Of a stretch of DNA of 64,000 nt, positions 24,561 to 35,600 are shown piece by piece (position 1 is the first letter of the stretch; every line of letters starts with the position of its first letter). The position numbers and the translations under genes were made by a program. The DNA comes from Burhinus oedicnemus (Eukaryota; Chordata; Aves; Charadriiformes; Burhinidae). The DNA lies in NCBI GenBank assembly GCA_008921705.1, contig VFFE01007079.1:1690645-1754644 (forward strand), given 5' to 3'. The notes beneath the pieces were generated by a model, which searched no databases, had not been told where the DNA came from, and worked only from the letters and a program-made list of their open reading frames with translations.

Positions 24561-26681
24561 CTGAAAATGCTTAAAAAACAGCAGGAACAAATGGTGGTTG
24601 GCACCCAAAGGGAGATGCGGCCCCACCGGGAGGTAGTGGCCACGGGCTTCATGAGCTCGCCCTCTCGACCCGCATAAAGCCAAATTCACCCAGCAAAACA
24701 CCGCACCGCCTTCCTGGGAGGGCGAATGCAGCCAGAGCTGCCCAGAAAACAACGTAACAGGAAGGAAAAATAGCCCGTGGCTTGCTTGGGATGAGAGGGA
24801 TCCCAAAAACCAAGTGCCTTTGGATGGGCAGGGCCTGGAAACGGGACTTTTGGGGGATTCTGGGCGGGGGTCACCTGCGAGCATCACGCACCCAGGGTGG
24901 GACTGGGCTCCTGCAAACCTCCGCTCCTGAGGAAACGTTCCTCTGCTCTGCTGGGCAGACGGAGGCTGCTCTACTCATTCGAGTATTTTTCTCTAAAACT
25001 CTCCGGCTATTTCGAAGAGCCCTGCGGGGCTTTCTGTGTGGCAGGGCCCAGAGCAGGGGTTTGCACGCCCATTTAAACCAGCGGCTCCCAGTCAGCTGGC
25101 TACTCGGTCCCCAGTGAGAACAGGGACCGGTCAGTACGCAGTTCTGCTTCTCTCACAATTACCAGATGTTAACAAAACATTTAACGCAAATTATTTTAAG
25201 CTCATAAAAGAGGTAAAAATTGACTTTAAGTCTAGCTTGAAAGAAATACCCTTGAATCAAAGTTTAACTGCTACTGTATTATCTTTTTTTAACTGAAATG
25301 ACCGACGTATTTACGAGTTTGTGAAATGTTTTGGCTGCTCAGCCTCGGCTGGCAGCAGAGGAGGAAGGAAGAAGCGATTTGTGTGTGCGGTGGCCGTGCT
25401 GCCGGGGACCGGCGAGCCCCCGGCAGGTCCTGCAGGCCGGGAGCTGATTCTCCTCCTTCCCGGAAGGACAGAGCAGCTCCAGTGGAAGGACCGAGCGCCA
25501 GCCTGTCTCGGTACAGGTGGAAAAGTTATCTTGGACACGGTTGTAGTGGGAATGTTTAATTTGTGCAGGATAGGCGCAGAGAAATATGGTCTGGGCACCA
25601 GCAGGTGAATGAGCGGAGGTGTTGAACCCCTGGGCTCCGGTCCCAGAGGGAGCCTCGGGGCGCAGCAAGGAGCGTGATGGGAGGAGAGACCCAACGCTGA
25701 GCCAGCAAAAAGCTCCTTCTCTGATGCTGTGCCTTGGGAAGGGTTACCTTTGCCTTAACAGCCTGGAAGAGACTGCCTTATTCACCACCTTACCACAAAA
25801 AACAGATTTATGGCCTTAGTAATGAGTGTAAAAAGAGGGAAAAAAACCCAAAACCCTGACTATGCCAGAACCTGGAGAGGTCCCAGGCAGGCCAGGGTAC
25901 AGCAATGCCGGGGGAACGCGTGTGCTGGTTTGTGACCGGTGCCACGTTCCAGTGCTTCAACGCCTCAACCTTTCCTGTAGGAGTCTGAAACCTCAACAAG
26001 CCCAGAATATCAAAGCGCAGACAAGTCACCTAGTTAATACAATCTAATAAAATACCTGACTATTAATTACACGTGCGAGCAGGGTATACGGCCATCTCGA
26101 CATCAATAAACTAGCCGTGCAAAGTCTGTTTTCTAGCTCAAGTGCTCAAGGGAACAATCCTCGTAGACAAATGATTCATTCACCGGAGTATTTTAGAGAT
26201 GGAAAAAAAAAAAAAAATCTCCCAGCCCATAGCGTATGTTATGCCAGGACTTAAGCCTGCTCTAGATTTATGTCTTGGCAACGACTGCGAACCCCAACAG
26301 CACATGCCCTCGGTTAAATAGCTGTCAGGTTCGGGGACGAGGGGGAACTTAACCCAATCGCCGCAATTTAATGGGTCGGAAGGGACCCTGGGAAAGAAAC
26401 CTGCAGACAGGCAACAGGTCGTTAGGCAGAGCCCCTCTCTGCCAAGGATCGCCGAGGCCGGGGCTCCCTCCCTCCCCGCCGTCCCGGAGGAAGGGGCTGC
26501 GCTGCCTGCGGGAACGTTGCCCTCCTCTGGGCGGGCAGGGCAGGGGCAGCGGGGGGCGGGCTGCAGGCAGGAGCCTCGGACAAGGCAGCGCCTCCGTTTC
26601 TCCTTAGCCGGGATGGTGTCTGGCAGAGAGAGCCTGTACCTGCCTGGTGGCAAGCAGGACAGAGAGGGGAAGTCAACGTAC
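24561..26681 (-). other. CD99L2: CD99L2 intron (2.1 kb)
   Basis: Mixed composition. 25.1-25.3 kb and 26.0-26.2 kb are AT-rich; the rest is GC-rich. No exon, RNA gene or mobile element was recognised. Confidence 0.8.
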
Positions 26682-26771
26682 CTTCACCTGGCCTTACGTC
26701 CGGCCTCCTAGCATCTTTCCCATCGTTCTTATCATCAAGGGCATCAGCCAAGTCAAAATCCATAGAATTCT
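26682..26771 (-). CDS. CD99L2: CD99L2 ectodomain exon (FDLADALDD module)
   Basis: The 90-base exon follows acceptor ttttttttaacag and ends at donor gtacgt, phase 1-1. It encodes NSMDFDLADALDDKNDGKDA and then RRPDVRPGE. The FDLADALDD sequence is a signature of CD99 and CD99L2. The acidic block is followed by a basic/Pro segment as in the mammalian protein (DLADALDDRNDRDDGRRKP). Confidence 0.97.
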
Positions 26772-27802
26772 CTGTTAAAAAAAACAACGCAGAGGTTAGC
26801 AGTGCTGGCCACCAGATGGGGAACTCTGCAATTAATTAACTAATCAAGGAAATGCTCAGCTTTGGCAGGGAAAAGTGTCGGTGAAAGAGGTGAAGCCCCC
26901 GACCCACACAAGCATCTCCCGGTTTCGCTATGCAGTGCTGTGGCAGATCTTCCCAACCCATCCCGTTTCGTGCCCCCGCGCCGCTGCGGTGAGAAATGTC
27001 ATGTTCTTCCCACAGAAAAGGTCTTGCACTGCGGCTCGAGCACCAGGCAGCCGGATAAATCAAGCCTGATAGAAAAGGTCGGAGCCAAACAGGCGCTCCC
27101 AAGGGCCCAGCCAGCGGCAGTGCCGGGGGGTGGACACCTGGGAGGGGATGGAGGCGGCCGTGCCGTGCTGGCGTGCCGGCTGGAGCAGCCGATGACTTGA
27201 TTGCTTGGTGTTATCTTCCTCCACGAGCCGCCCAGCCGGTACCCTGAGCAGCCCGGCTCTGAGGGAGCAGCTCCTGCCTTCGCTCAACAGCAGCTAAAAC
27301 CACGGCACGGAGCCAACCTGAGCTCCTCAGCCTTCCCGCCAGCTCGCACCTGAGTTTATTCCGACCCAAAAGTTTTTGGAGCCCGGGAGCGCCTTTTGCC
27401 AAAAGTCTGTCCGAGCAGGCAGCAAAGCGCCCGGCTGACAGGGTGCCCTGAGCCTGTGGGATGGATGGGAATGGCCATGGAGCCCGGAGCGGCGGTGCTG
27501 TGCCGTGCCGTGCCGGGAAGGACAGCAAGCCCACAGCCTTAAAACAGGCAGAGGAAGGCAAAATGGTTGAGGAGCTGCCGAGACCCCCGAGGAAGCGCAG
27601 GATAAAGCTGAGAAACCCTGCCCGCCGTGTGCTTTTCTGTTTTAATTTTTTTTTCCTCCATGTCTCATGTCAACAAACAAACTGGAGGCTGGAAACACCA
27701 GGGCGAGGGGCAGCCCTGCCCTCATGGCACATCCCCAAGCCTCTGCCCGCACCGGCAGCGGAGCTGGGGCGAAGGCGCGGGGTCTGGGGAGCTTGCCCTC
27801 AC
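26772..27802 (-). other. CD99L2: CD99L2 intron (1.03 kb)
   Basis: GC-rich, bounded by GT and AG on the - strand. I see nothing else in it. Confidence 0.85.
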
Positions 27803-27883
27803 CTGGCTTATGCTTGGGGGGCGCCCTCGTAGTTTTTGGCTGCTTGGTCGTGGTGGTGCGGATGACATCCCAAAAGCTGTTGT
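27803..27883 (-). CDS. CD99L2: CD99L2 ectodomain exon (Thr/Pro-rich)
   Basis: The 81-base exon follows acceptor ctttcttcag and ends at donor gtgagg, phase 1-1. It encodes NSFWDVIRTTTTKQPKTTRA followed by PPKHKP. This matches the human ERWNHVTTTTKRPVTTRAPA segment. The Thr/Pro-rich composition suggests mucin-type O-glycosylation, as known for CD99 proteins. Confidence 0.95.
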
Positions 27884-28738
27884 CTGAAGAAAGGTAGGGG
27901 GGGGAATAAAAAAGAGACCAAAATGACGTTAGCCTCTCAACTGTGCATTTGGGCGAGTGCTGGGAGGAGACCCCCCCTCCTCACAGGGAGACCCGCTGGG
28001 GTGGTTTGGTGCTCTGGTCTCTCCACAGCCTCAGCTGCCCCTCACACTGGGGGCACCCCCCACCCGTCAGTGCCCCCGGGATGCTCGAGCCCTCGGTGTG
28101 GGTGGCAGGCACCTTCTAGGGATCCCCCGCGCCGGGGCGTGTGTCAGCGGAGCTTGAATTTGAGAAGGGAACAAGCAGGGCTGCTGGGAAAATCCCCCCC
28201 AAACACGCTGCCGGTGGGATGCATGCCACTGCCGGCTCATGGGCGCTCTGCCACCAGGAGAGCCGCCCCATGCCACCCCACCGCACGCAGCAGCAGGACC
28301 AGGTGCCGCCGAAATGATACTTAAGGTTGTGCTACTTCGGGGATGAAATCTCCCACCTAATACCAGTGAATGGCTCCGTTCTGGTTAAAACCTTCTACAA
28401 ACGCTGCTCAGCGAAGCCCCCCCAGTATGGCTCATGCAGGGGGCACGTGGGCAGCGAGGGAGGGAGGATGGCTACATGCTGGTGTTGATCCTCCTGGCAC
28501 GTCAGCGAGAGCCTGGAGCATCTCCTCCGCCGGCTCCACTACCGCAGCGGAGCAGGAGGAGGTGGTCACCTTTTAAAGTCACCTGTTGGCAGTCACCAAA
28601 ACTTGCCGGAGCTCATCTGTCAACACCCGATCCCAGCCTCCCAGCTGCCGGGATGGCTCCCAGTTACCTCGGGCAGCGTTTTCCCTCATCCGGAGCCCTG
28701 AAGGTGAGCACGCATGCACCCTCCACCCTCCGCGGTAC
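27884..28738 (-). other. CD99L2: CD99L2 intron (855 bp)
   Basis: GC-rich with no recognised feature beyond the splice borders. Confidence 0.85.
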
Positions 28739-28834
28739 CTGGCTTCCCCGGCCTGGGGAAGGGCTTCGGAGTCGGCTTGGCTGGTTTGGTGGTAGTCTCC
28801 AGAGGGGTGTCAAAGTAATCAGCCAAATCAAAGC
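28739..28834 (-). CDS. CD99L2: CD99L2 ectodomain exon (FDLADYFDT module)
   Basis: The 96-base exon follows acceptor ctctccggcaacag and ends at donor gtaccg, phase 1-1. It encodes FDLADYFDTPLETTTKPAKP and then a Pro/Lys-rich tail (TPKPFPRPGKP). It resembles the next module (FDLADALDD plus a basic/Pro tail), so the two probably arose by exon duplication, as in the repeated DLADALDD segments of the mammalian protein. Confidence 0.95.
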
Positions 28835-30268
28835 CTGTTGCCGGAGAGAAGGGATCGTTAAAACTCCCATCGTTTGTGGGGATGGTGGGAGGCTTTCGGC
28901 ACGCATCCCCCGGGCAGCAACTCTGCGGGTGCTGCGCAAGCCACCTTGCACCATTGCTGGAGGCCACCAGCACCCAGCCTGGGGCTGAAAAGGGCGTCCA
29001 GCTGCTCCGCTGCTCAATCGCAACCGTACTGCAGAGCCTTCGGATCAGCCTGGACATCGCTTCACTCTCCCCACCTGAGCTGTGGCTGTCACCCAGCCCA
29101 AGCAACCCCAAAATAATGTGTTTTGGGGGGAGACCTGCTGGTGTGCTGCGGCATCTCCCGAGAGGCAGAGGCTGCAGATGAGAAGGTGCTGCGGGGATCG
29201 AGGCGGTGGCTGGGACCCGCTCTGCACAGCCACCCACGAGTGACCCTGGGCCGAGCGGAGTGTGCACAGGAGATGGGGCCAGCGCACGGGAACCCGCCGC
29301 AGGAGCCCCTCGGTGCCATCGCTCATCCAAAAAGCACTCCCCAGGGAAGAAGAAACTCACTGAGACAAAGCCTCAGCCTCGGCATGCATCCACGTCCCGC
29401 GGAAAGTTTATTGGCTCAAGCGACCTCTCGTTTGGGCTGCGATCCAAACGATGAAGCCCTGCGCGTGCTTCTGGCACTTGGCTTTTCTTCTCCCTAGCAA
29501 AGATCACGGTGGCCAAGGAGCCGGACAGTTGGATTTGCTTAAATTTGTGCCAAGGTCCTCAGGCAGGGGTGAGCGGGTTCACTTTGGAGCGCTCCTCCGC
29601 TGCAGTTTATTTCAGGCTCCTCTGGTGGGGTTGAGCAACCCGCGGCTCTTGTGACCACGCTATATTTAAGTAGGTATGTTTGGCCAGAGAAGCTGCCAGC
29701 GACGAAACTCGGGTGAATTTAAGGGAGCTTCCTCAACCAAGGCAGATGCCGCGGAGCCGGCCAGCCTGGACATCTGACGGGTACAAACAGTTGGAGAGAC
29801 ATTTTTTTCCCTGGATGGGGATATGGCACCAGGCTGGGGCCTTTCCATGGAGGTCGGGGATATTTTGGAGGAAAAAAAAAAAAAAAAAGAAGGAAAACAT
29901 CCTCTGGGCTCTGTTCTGGAAGCAAAGCTAGCAGGTGCCACGCAGCCAGAAACAAAAGCTCTCACGTGGCTGAGTGGTGATTTGCGTCTCTTCCATTCGG
30001 ATACTGCAAAGTGTGCAGAATTCAGCCCTGGCCATAAATGCTCCAATGCCACCCGCCTTCAGCGTGGACAGAAACATCAATACTGCATTTACTTTGGCCG
30101 TATGGGAGCAGTGCGCATATGCACACCGGCACCAGCTTTCTTATGGGCAAGAGAAGGTGTCCCCACCAGGCAGCAGCACCCGGCCACTGCAGCGTGGTTC
30201 AAACCCCCGTGGGAAGCAAACCCGAATGATACGTGAACTTAAATGATATGCACCCAAGAAGGTCTCAC
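28835..30268 (-). other. CD99L2: CD99L2 intron (1.4 kb)
   Basis: GC-rich in the middle. A run of 17 A lies at 29871-29887. No exon or mobile element was recognised. Confidence 0.8.
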
Positions 30269-30307
30269 CTGTCCCACCTGCCGGCTTTCTGGGGCCCTTG
30301 GGAGTGG
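30269..30307 (-). CDS. CD99L2: CD99L2 39-base Pro/Lys-rich micro-exon
   Basis: The short exon has acceptor gttttgtcacag and donor gtgaga, phase 1-1. It encodes TPKGPRKPAGGT. It joins the preceding exon with a Pro codon and the following exon with a Gly codon in frame. The call rests on splice borders and composition; it could be alternatively skipped because it is symmetric. Confidence 0.85.
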
Positions 30308-30399
30308 CTGTGACAAAACAGAGAGGGAGGAAAATGTTAGTCGTGGGCATCACCGAAAACGTGGCACTTCTGGTTTGAGAATAAAAGGCAGAGATTTCA

Positions 30400-30620
30400 C
30401 CACGAGCTTCGCAGCTGACCGTGGCTGGTCTGCGTTTGTAAACGCGGAGCCCAGAGCCGCGAAAGCCCCCCGCACACGGCGCGTGGCCGCTCGAGGGCGA
30501 GCGAGCGGCTGCTGCCCCGCGCAGGATCGGGCCCACAGCTCTGCAGGGCACAGCCGCGTCTGGGGCCGAACGCCGCCTCCGCGCAGGCCAGCATCCCGCC
30601 AAGCGGAACGCAGAGCGCTG
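30400..30620. promoter_or_regulatory. CpG-dense intronic segment
   Basis: CpG is strongly enriched over about 220 bases (for example gcgcgtggccgctcgagggc and gccgaacgccgcctccgcgc). It lies inside CD99L2 upstream of the 39-base exon in transcript sense. It could be an internal promoter or just local GC richness. A - strand frame here has a hydrophobic start, but nothing ties it to CD99L2. Confidence 0.35.
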
Positions 30621-31649
30621 TAACGAACTGCACCAAATTAAGACTCCGGGAGACAGAAGCAAACAGAGCAAGGACAGATACTGTACGGAACAGCCTGCAA
30701 AACAAGAGTAAGCCACCAATGTTTTGCAGTCCCCTGCCTGGCTGGCTAGTGAAACGACAGACGATCTCCAGTGCTGTGTTATGTACCGGAGGTTCCCCGT
30801 AGCTGGAGGAATTTTGGTGGCACCCCGATGCTCAGATTCCAGCTCCCCTGGCCGCTCCTGGGGTAAAACAAGCTACAGTCAGCCTTTGGGGGGTTTGATT
30901 ATTTATTTTTTCCACCTCCTGTAAACCACTACCTATTAATAGTGGCTAGCATTACCAACTATATGAATAAATTATGAGCAAGAGTTGTGGCTGCTCTATT
31001 CCCATTAATTTCCACTTGCGCCTCTGAATACCGGAGTGCTTTTGCTGGGCTTCATTTCCAGCGTGCCCGCATGGTTTGAGGTGACCCGACTCCAGACCCT
31101 TCGTCTGCTTTTATTCCGGGGCTGATGCGATGAAGTCCAGAGCGGGACGCAGCAGCCGGGCAGGCTGCGGGGGCAGCGCTGCCTCTTCCCCCGGCTCACG
31201 GCTGGCATTCCAGCCTGGGGAAACACGGCTTTCCCTCTGCACACGGTGGCTTTTAGGCGTTTCTAACCAGGTCTCCCCACATACTGTATTAAAGGACCCG
31301 TGAAATCCTAGATGAGATCCTTCAGACCTGTGACCAAGTCTGACACCCCATGGTCTGCGCTCTCCCCCTCCTGCTGAACCCGGCATGCCGCAGGAGGGAT
31401 GCAGGGAGCATCCTGACTCTTTATTCCACGTAAACTCCAACGTAACACAGCACGAGTGTCTGTGTGATGTTAGACTATAAAGTAAGAGGCTTCAAACCCT
31501 GTTATAGCTTTCACTTAAATACTTGTTGGTGTATTTGGCGTGATCACAGCAGCCAGCATCGCTCGCAGAGTCCTTCCCGCCACCACCTGGCTGGGCGCTG
31601 GCTCTGGGGACAGTCACCACGAACCACGTGGGGAGGGACAAGCAACGAG

Positions 31650-31691
31650 GTGTTTGCAACTCCACCACGGGTGTTTGCAACTCCACCACGG
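31650..31691. repeat. perfect 2 x 21-bp tandem duplication
   Basis: The unit gtgtttgcaactccaccacg plus one G is repeated twice without mismatch in a CD99L2 intron. The absence of divergence suggests a recent duplication. Confidence 0.92.
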
Positions 31692-32598
31692 CGTCTGTGT
31701 GGCCGGGCAGCAAAGGGGAGCCGGGGACGTGTGTGGGTGCAGACCACCCTTGGGCTCAGCCCTCAGTGCTGGGGGCAGGCGTGCGACATGTCCCTGGGGG
31801 GAGACGAGCTGCTGTTAGCTCGTCTCTTTTGGGTGTCCGATGAGAGCTGCTCCGCCGAATCTCCTGCTGTCAGTGTGGTGCAAACCCCCCCGCCGGCCCC
31901 CGGACCTCGCCGCTGTTTGTGCCAGGCTGAGCTCTGCCAGGTACCACTGTCCCCTCAGCGACACATCCCAGCCTCAACTTACACAAAAATTACGGATTTC
32001 AAAGCCAAATATTAAATATCAGCATGCCAGCAGCAAGGCACCCCCTTCAGAAAGGAGCTTCCTTTAAGTGATGGGTTGCGTTTGAAATGAAGCGAGGCAG
32101 AGCAGCACCCCAACGCGCCGTTTGCTTTCCCCAGGCACCGCGTTGCAGCGGGAGCAGGGAAGGACCCGGCGCTGCCCCTGCCCGGCCGGGCTCCGGGGGT
32201 TGCCCTCACCGGCTGGAGAAGGAGAGGGGTTAATGGGTTAGCTTGCGGGCCAACAGGGGCACATCACACAGGTTTGATGGTAGATGTTACTAACGAATGC
32301 AAGGAAGCCAAAAAGACACGTTCAGTGCCGTTGCTACGTCAAAGCACTGGTGTGCCTCCAGGGTTTGCTCACGGGAATCAAAAAGCAAAGGGCACATGGT
32401 CAGCACCCAACATCTCCAGGACTATCCCCAGTCCCACCCGTTGGCAAGCCCAGACACCGCATCTCCCCAGGCAGAGAGGAGGAGGCAGCCCGTATCTTCC
32501 ACCACCCTCCCACCAGCATCAGACGCCAAAGAACAAATTGCGTCTGTTAATGACGACTTGTTTTCTCCTCTTTAAAAGAATAAATAAATGTGACTTAC

Positions 32599-32664
32599 GT
32601 CGCTTGGTGGTGAGGTCAAACAGGGCATCTTCTAGGGTGAATTCACCTGGGTCGTCCCCATGAC
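32599..32664 (-). CDS. CD99L2: CD99L2 first mature-protein exon (FTLEDALFD module)
   Basis: The 66-base exon follows acceptor ctttgtctccag and ends at donor gtaagt, phase 1-1. It encodes HGDDPGEFTLEDALFDLTTK plus Arg. This corresponds to the human GDFDDFNLEDAVKET segment directly after the signal peptide. It begins in phase 1, so an upstream exon ending in one base of a codon must supply the start and signal peptide. None was identified in the window. Confidence 0.93.
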
Positions 32665-35600
32665 CTGGAGACAAAGAATCAGCACTGGTTGGTCCCGCTC
32701 TGCACAAAGTAAACCACTTTTAAATATGGCGTGGCTAGACTCATTTGCTCAAATTGCTTTAGTTTTTAAAGGGCTTTCTGGTTTTTTTCCAAGCCTGACC
32801 CATCATCGGCGATGAGGAAGACATCAGCCTTCTCCAAACGCTGTGACTGCTAAATTGCAGAGCAGTCATCTCTGGATTTTCCATTTGTCTGCCCTAATGG
32901 ATGTGGGCTAAAAACACATGCTACGCTTAAATTTGTCAAGGAGAGCCTACCAATTCATCTCTTGAGCTGCCACTCATCTGCGGCTGTGCTCGCGATTATA
33001 TATTTGCTAAACACCGTGAAAACATTGGGACAGCACAGACAAATTCGGTGGAAAACAAAAAAGCCCTATGCACCTCTTCTTCGCAAGTGCCTTCCAACAT
33101 CGAAAGCTTCGTATGAAAATGCTGCTGCCGGCTGCCAGGCACAGCTTAGCATTTCAGAGACCTCCTGCATCACTCTGCCTTGGTAATGCCAACCAGGACC
33201 AAACCCCCATCCCAGGGATACACCTGACGGGCACAGGCTGATTTTTTTGTTAGAGACACCTCACCACAATCCCAGTCACTTTATAATATCCCGGGGATAA
33301 CTCGGCGCTACACCGTGTTCTCCTGCGATAGGGCCAGCTAATCCTTCCTTTCCCTGTCTTTTTTTTGCATCGCGTTAATTACTGTTGACTTACCCTAGTT
33401 CTGAATGTATTTGTCTTGATAAATTCATGCTTTTACATCTCAGAGCATGCTGAGTAATTAATATCCTTTGGGTTTGCTAAGTACTGCAGCACCGCAAGAG
33501 AACATTAAAATGGCTTTCCTCTTATTCCTACTGCTAAATGGATTTAGCTATTGCCACCTGAGCTCCAGCACGCTTCATGAATAAATTTAAAGCCTTACTG
33601 ACAAGGACAATAACAACGGGAAGGTACCAGTCCATCAGAAAGCAGGTATCAGCATTTCGGTGAAAAACTTCTACCCAGAGTGGTCGCTAAGTACTGCAAC
33701 ACCTCCGGCTCCGGTTTCACTTACTCACACATCACATCTCGTTTCACTCGCCGTCGATTTAAATGCCCGCTCGGCAAACCTGAGGGTGATCTAAATGCAG
33801 GGTCTGTGGCTGGAAAGTCGCTGTAGGCTGCTCTCCCCTGGCAAAGCGCTCGGCGTTAAGCTGCTGCTGGGGGTGTGTGTGTAAGGAATAGATGTCCCAG
33901 CCCCACGGCTGTGTTTCTCATTGAGACGGAAGATGCCGACGCTTCCCCTGTGAGCCGGGAGGAACGGCTGGCAGCGGGCGATGCCCCGTTGCAGGGGGAG
34001 CCCAGTTACCACCATGCAAAATCGGCCGAGCGAGGCGTGCGGACGAGCCCCTTGCTCAGCGCAGCAGCGCGGCAGGGCTGCGCTTGGCACCCGCAGCCTG
34101 CCCCGCACGCCCCTCCGCTCCCCTGCCAAAATGTTTGCCTCTTGGGCTTTATCGCTGGTGAAATATCGGCAGCGTCAGGCAGGGGATGCTCTCCTGCTCC
34201 CACAGCCTGGATGAAGCTGCGCTGAAAAAACACCCGCCCAGCTATAGCACTTGCACGGGGTGCTGCCGAACCACCAGCACGACCCTGCTGAGACCCCACA
34301 AGCTCACCACCGCAGTGGCTGACTATCCCAGGCTTGCCACTCTGACAATTTTATGGAGGCTCCTTTTCCCAGCACGGCTTTTTCCCCAGCCTTTACTGGA
34401 TTTTCAGGAACCGGCGGGGCTCCGTCATTCTTGTCTTTCTATTTTAAACTGTGTTTAAAAAAAGGCAGAAGGGGGAAAACCGCGGCGCGTCTCTGGCGAG
34501 ACGGGAAGCGCTACAAACCTGACCAGGGGAAAATGAGCCGTCGCTGTGTTTCGTTTCAGTTCCCCGTCTCCACGGCGGGCAGGGCGAGCTGGCAGGGGGG
34601 ACACGGTGGCGGCACCGAGACTCGCATTGGTATGCTAGGAGACATCCCTTCCCTCTCTCCCCGCTCCCTCTGCTCTCTGTGATTAAGTAAATGTTAAGGG
34701 CGCTGATTTGCAGCACGCCGAGCCCTGCTGTTAGCGCATCCTCCCCGTGCTTCACCTTTGACGTACGAGCCCAAATACCAAGTGAGGGGGAGCAGGTGGC
34801 CCCGGGGGGGTGCGCAGCTCACCCGCTCTTCTGCTGAAGGGCTACGGGGGTCGTGAGGCCGCACGGAGACGCCCCCCCTGGCGGGGAGATGGGCCCCGCA
34901 GGGAATATGAGTGCCCCAAAAAACAAGCTCCCCCCTGGCTGGCTTTGGGGTCTTACCGGACCCGCCGGCTGAGCAGCTCCTACACCCCCCCGGGTTTGGT
35001 GACGGCTCCCCTTGGCGTCTCTCCCCGCAGGACAAGAGGAGGGTGCCCCTTCCAAAAATCACCCTCCAAAGAGCCAGCTGGCACACCAGCGGGTCCGGGG
35101 GGATGAAAGGGACTCAGGGCCCTCCATCCTCAAGAGGTTGATGTAAAACAACAACCGCTAACGTGTCCTGGGCTGCAGCTGCATCCCGGGGGAATCCCCC
35201 GCACCGGGAGAGGCGTGCGCGCAGCCCACGGGAAGGCTGGAGAGGTGTCGACGCACTGAATCACCCGGTACAACCTTCCCTGGGAGCTGCGGCGCTTGGC
35301 ACAGCCCGTCTCCCAGGGCTTTCCCACCGCTGCCCACGGCAAACCGAGATCCTTTTCCAGGGCAATTTAAATCCAGGAATGCCGTAGGCGTTGGCAAGGA
35401 TTAACAATAGATTGCCAGTTAATTGCAGTTGACAACATCTTTGTTTCATGCAAAGGGTGTTATAGAGACGTATTACACCTTTCATGGATCAATAACGGAG
35501 CGTGGCTGTCAAAGGCACGCAAACTTGCCCGCTCGCTCCGACACACAAGCGCTGAGCGCTCTCCTCCTTATTCTTTTATTCAGTCATTAAGCGGTAACAA

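Larger units (their letters stand above)
30308..32598 (-). other. CD99L2: CD99L2 intron (2.3 kb)
   Basis: It contains a CpG-dense stretch at about 30.40-30.62 kb and a 21-bp tandem duplication at 31650-31691 (separate entries). A run of bases at about 32.2 kb (tctccagccggtgagg on the - strand) looks like abutting splice sites but leaves only three bases between them, so no exon is called. Confidence 0.8.
20034..32664 (-). other. CD99L2: CD99L2 gene body: ten coding exons, exon 1 missing
   Basis: Ten exons on the - strand (listed separately, highest coordinate first in transcript order) join in one frame. They encode about 233 residues from the mature N-terminus to the stop. CD99L2 is a type I single-pass membrane glycoprotein that supports leukocyte passage through endothelium. 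The order is an acidic and Thr/Pro-rich ectodomain, a Gly/Ala-rich transmembrane helix and a short cytosolic tail. Every internal junction is phase 1. Introns run from 92 bp (23318-23409) to about 2.6 kb (20608-23203). The exon with the start codon and signal peptide was not found. Compared with the 262-residue human protein, only about 25 residues are unaccounted for, the size of a signal peptide. Confidence 0.95.

Noticed and set aside
30397..30705. - strand frame with signal-peptide-like start (MFCRLFRTVSVLALFASVSR) as an alternative CD99L2 first exon
   Set aside because: It lies downstream of the first mature-protein exon in transcript order, and no donor joining it in phase 1 was found.
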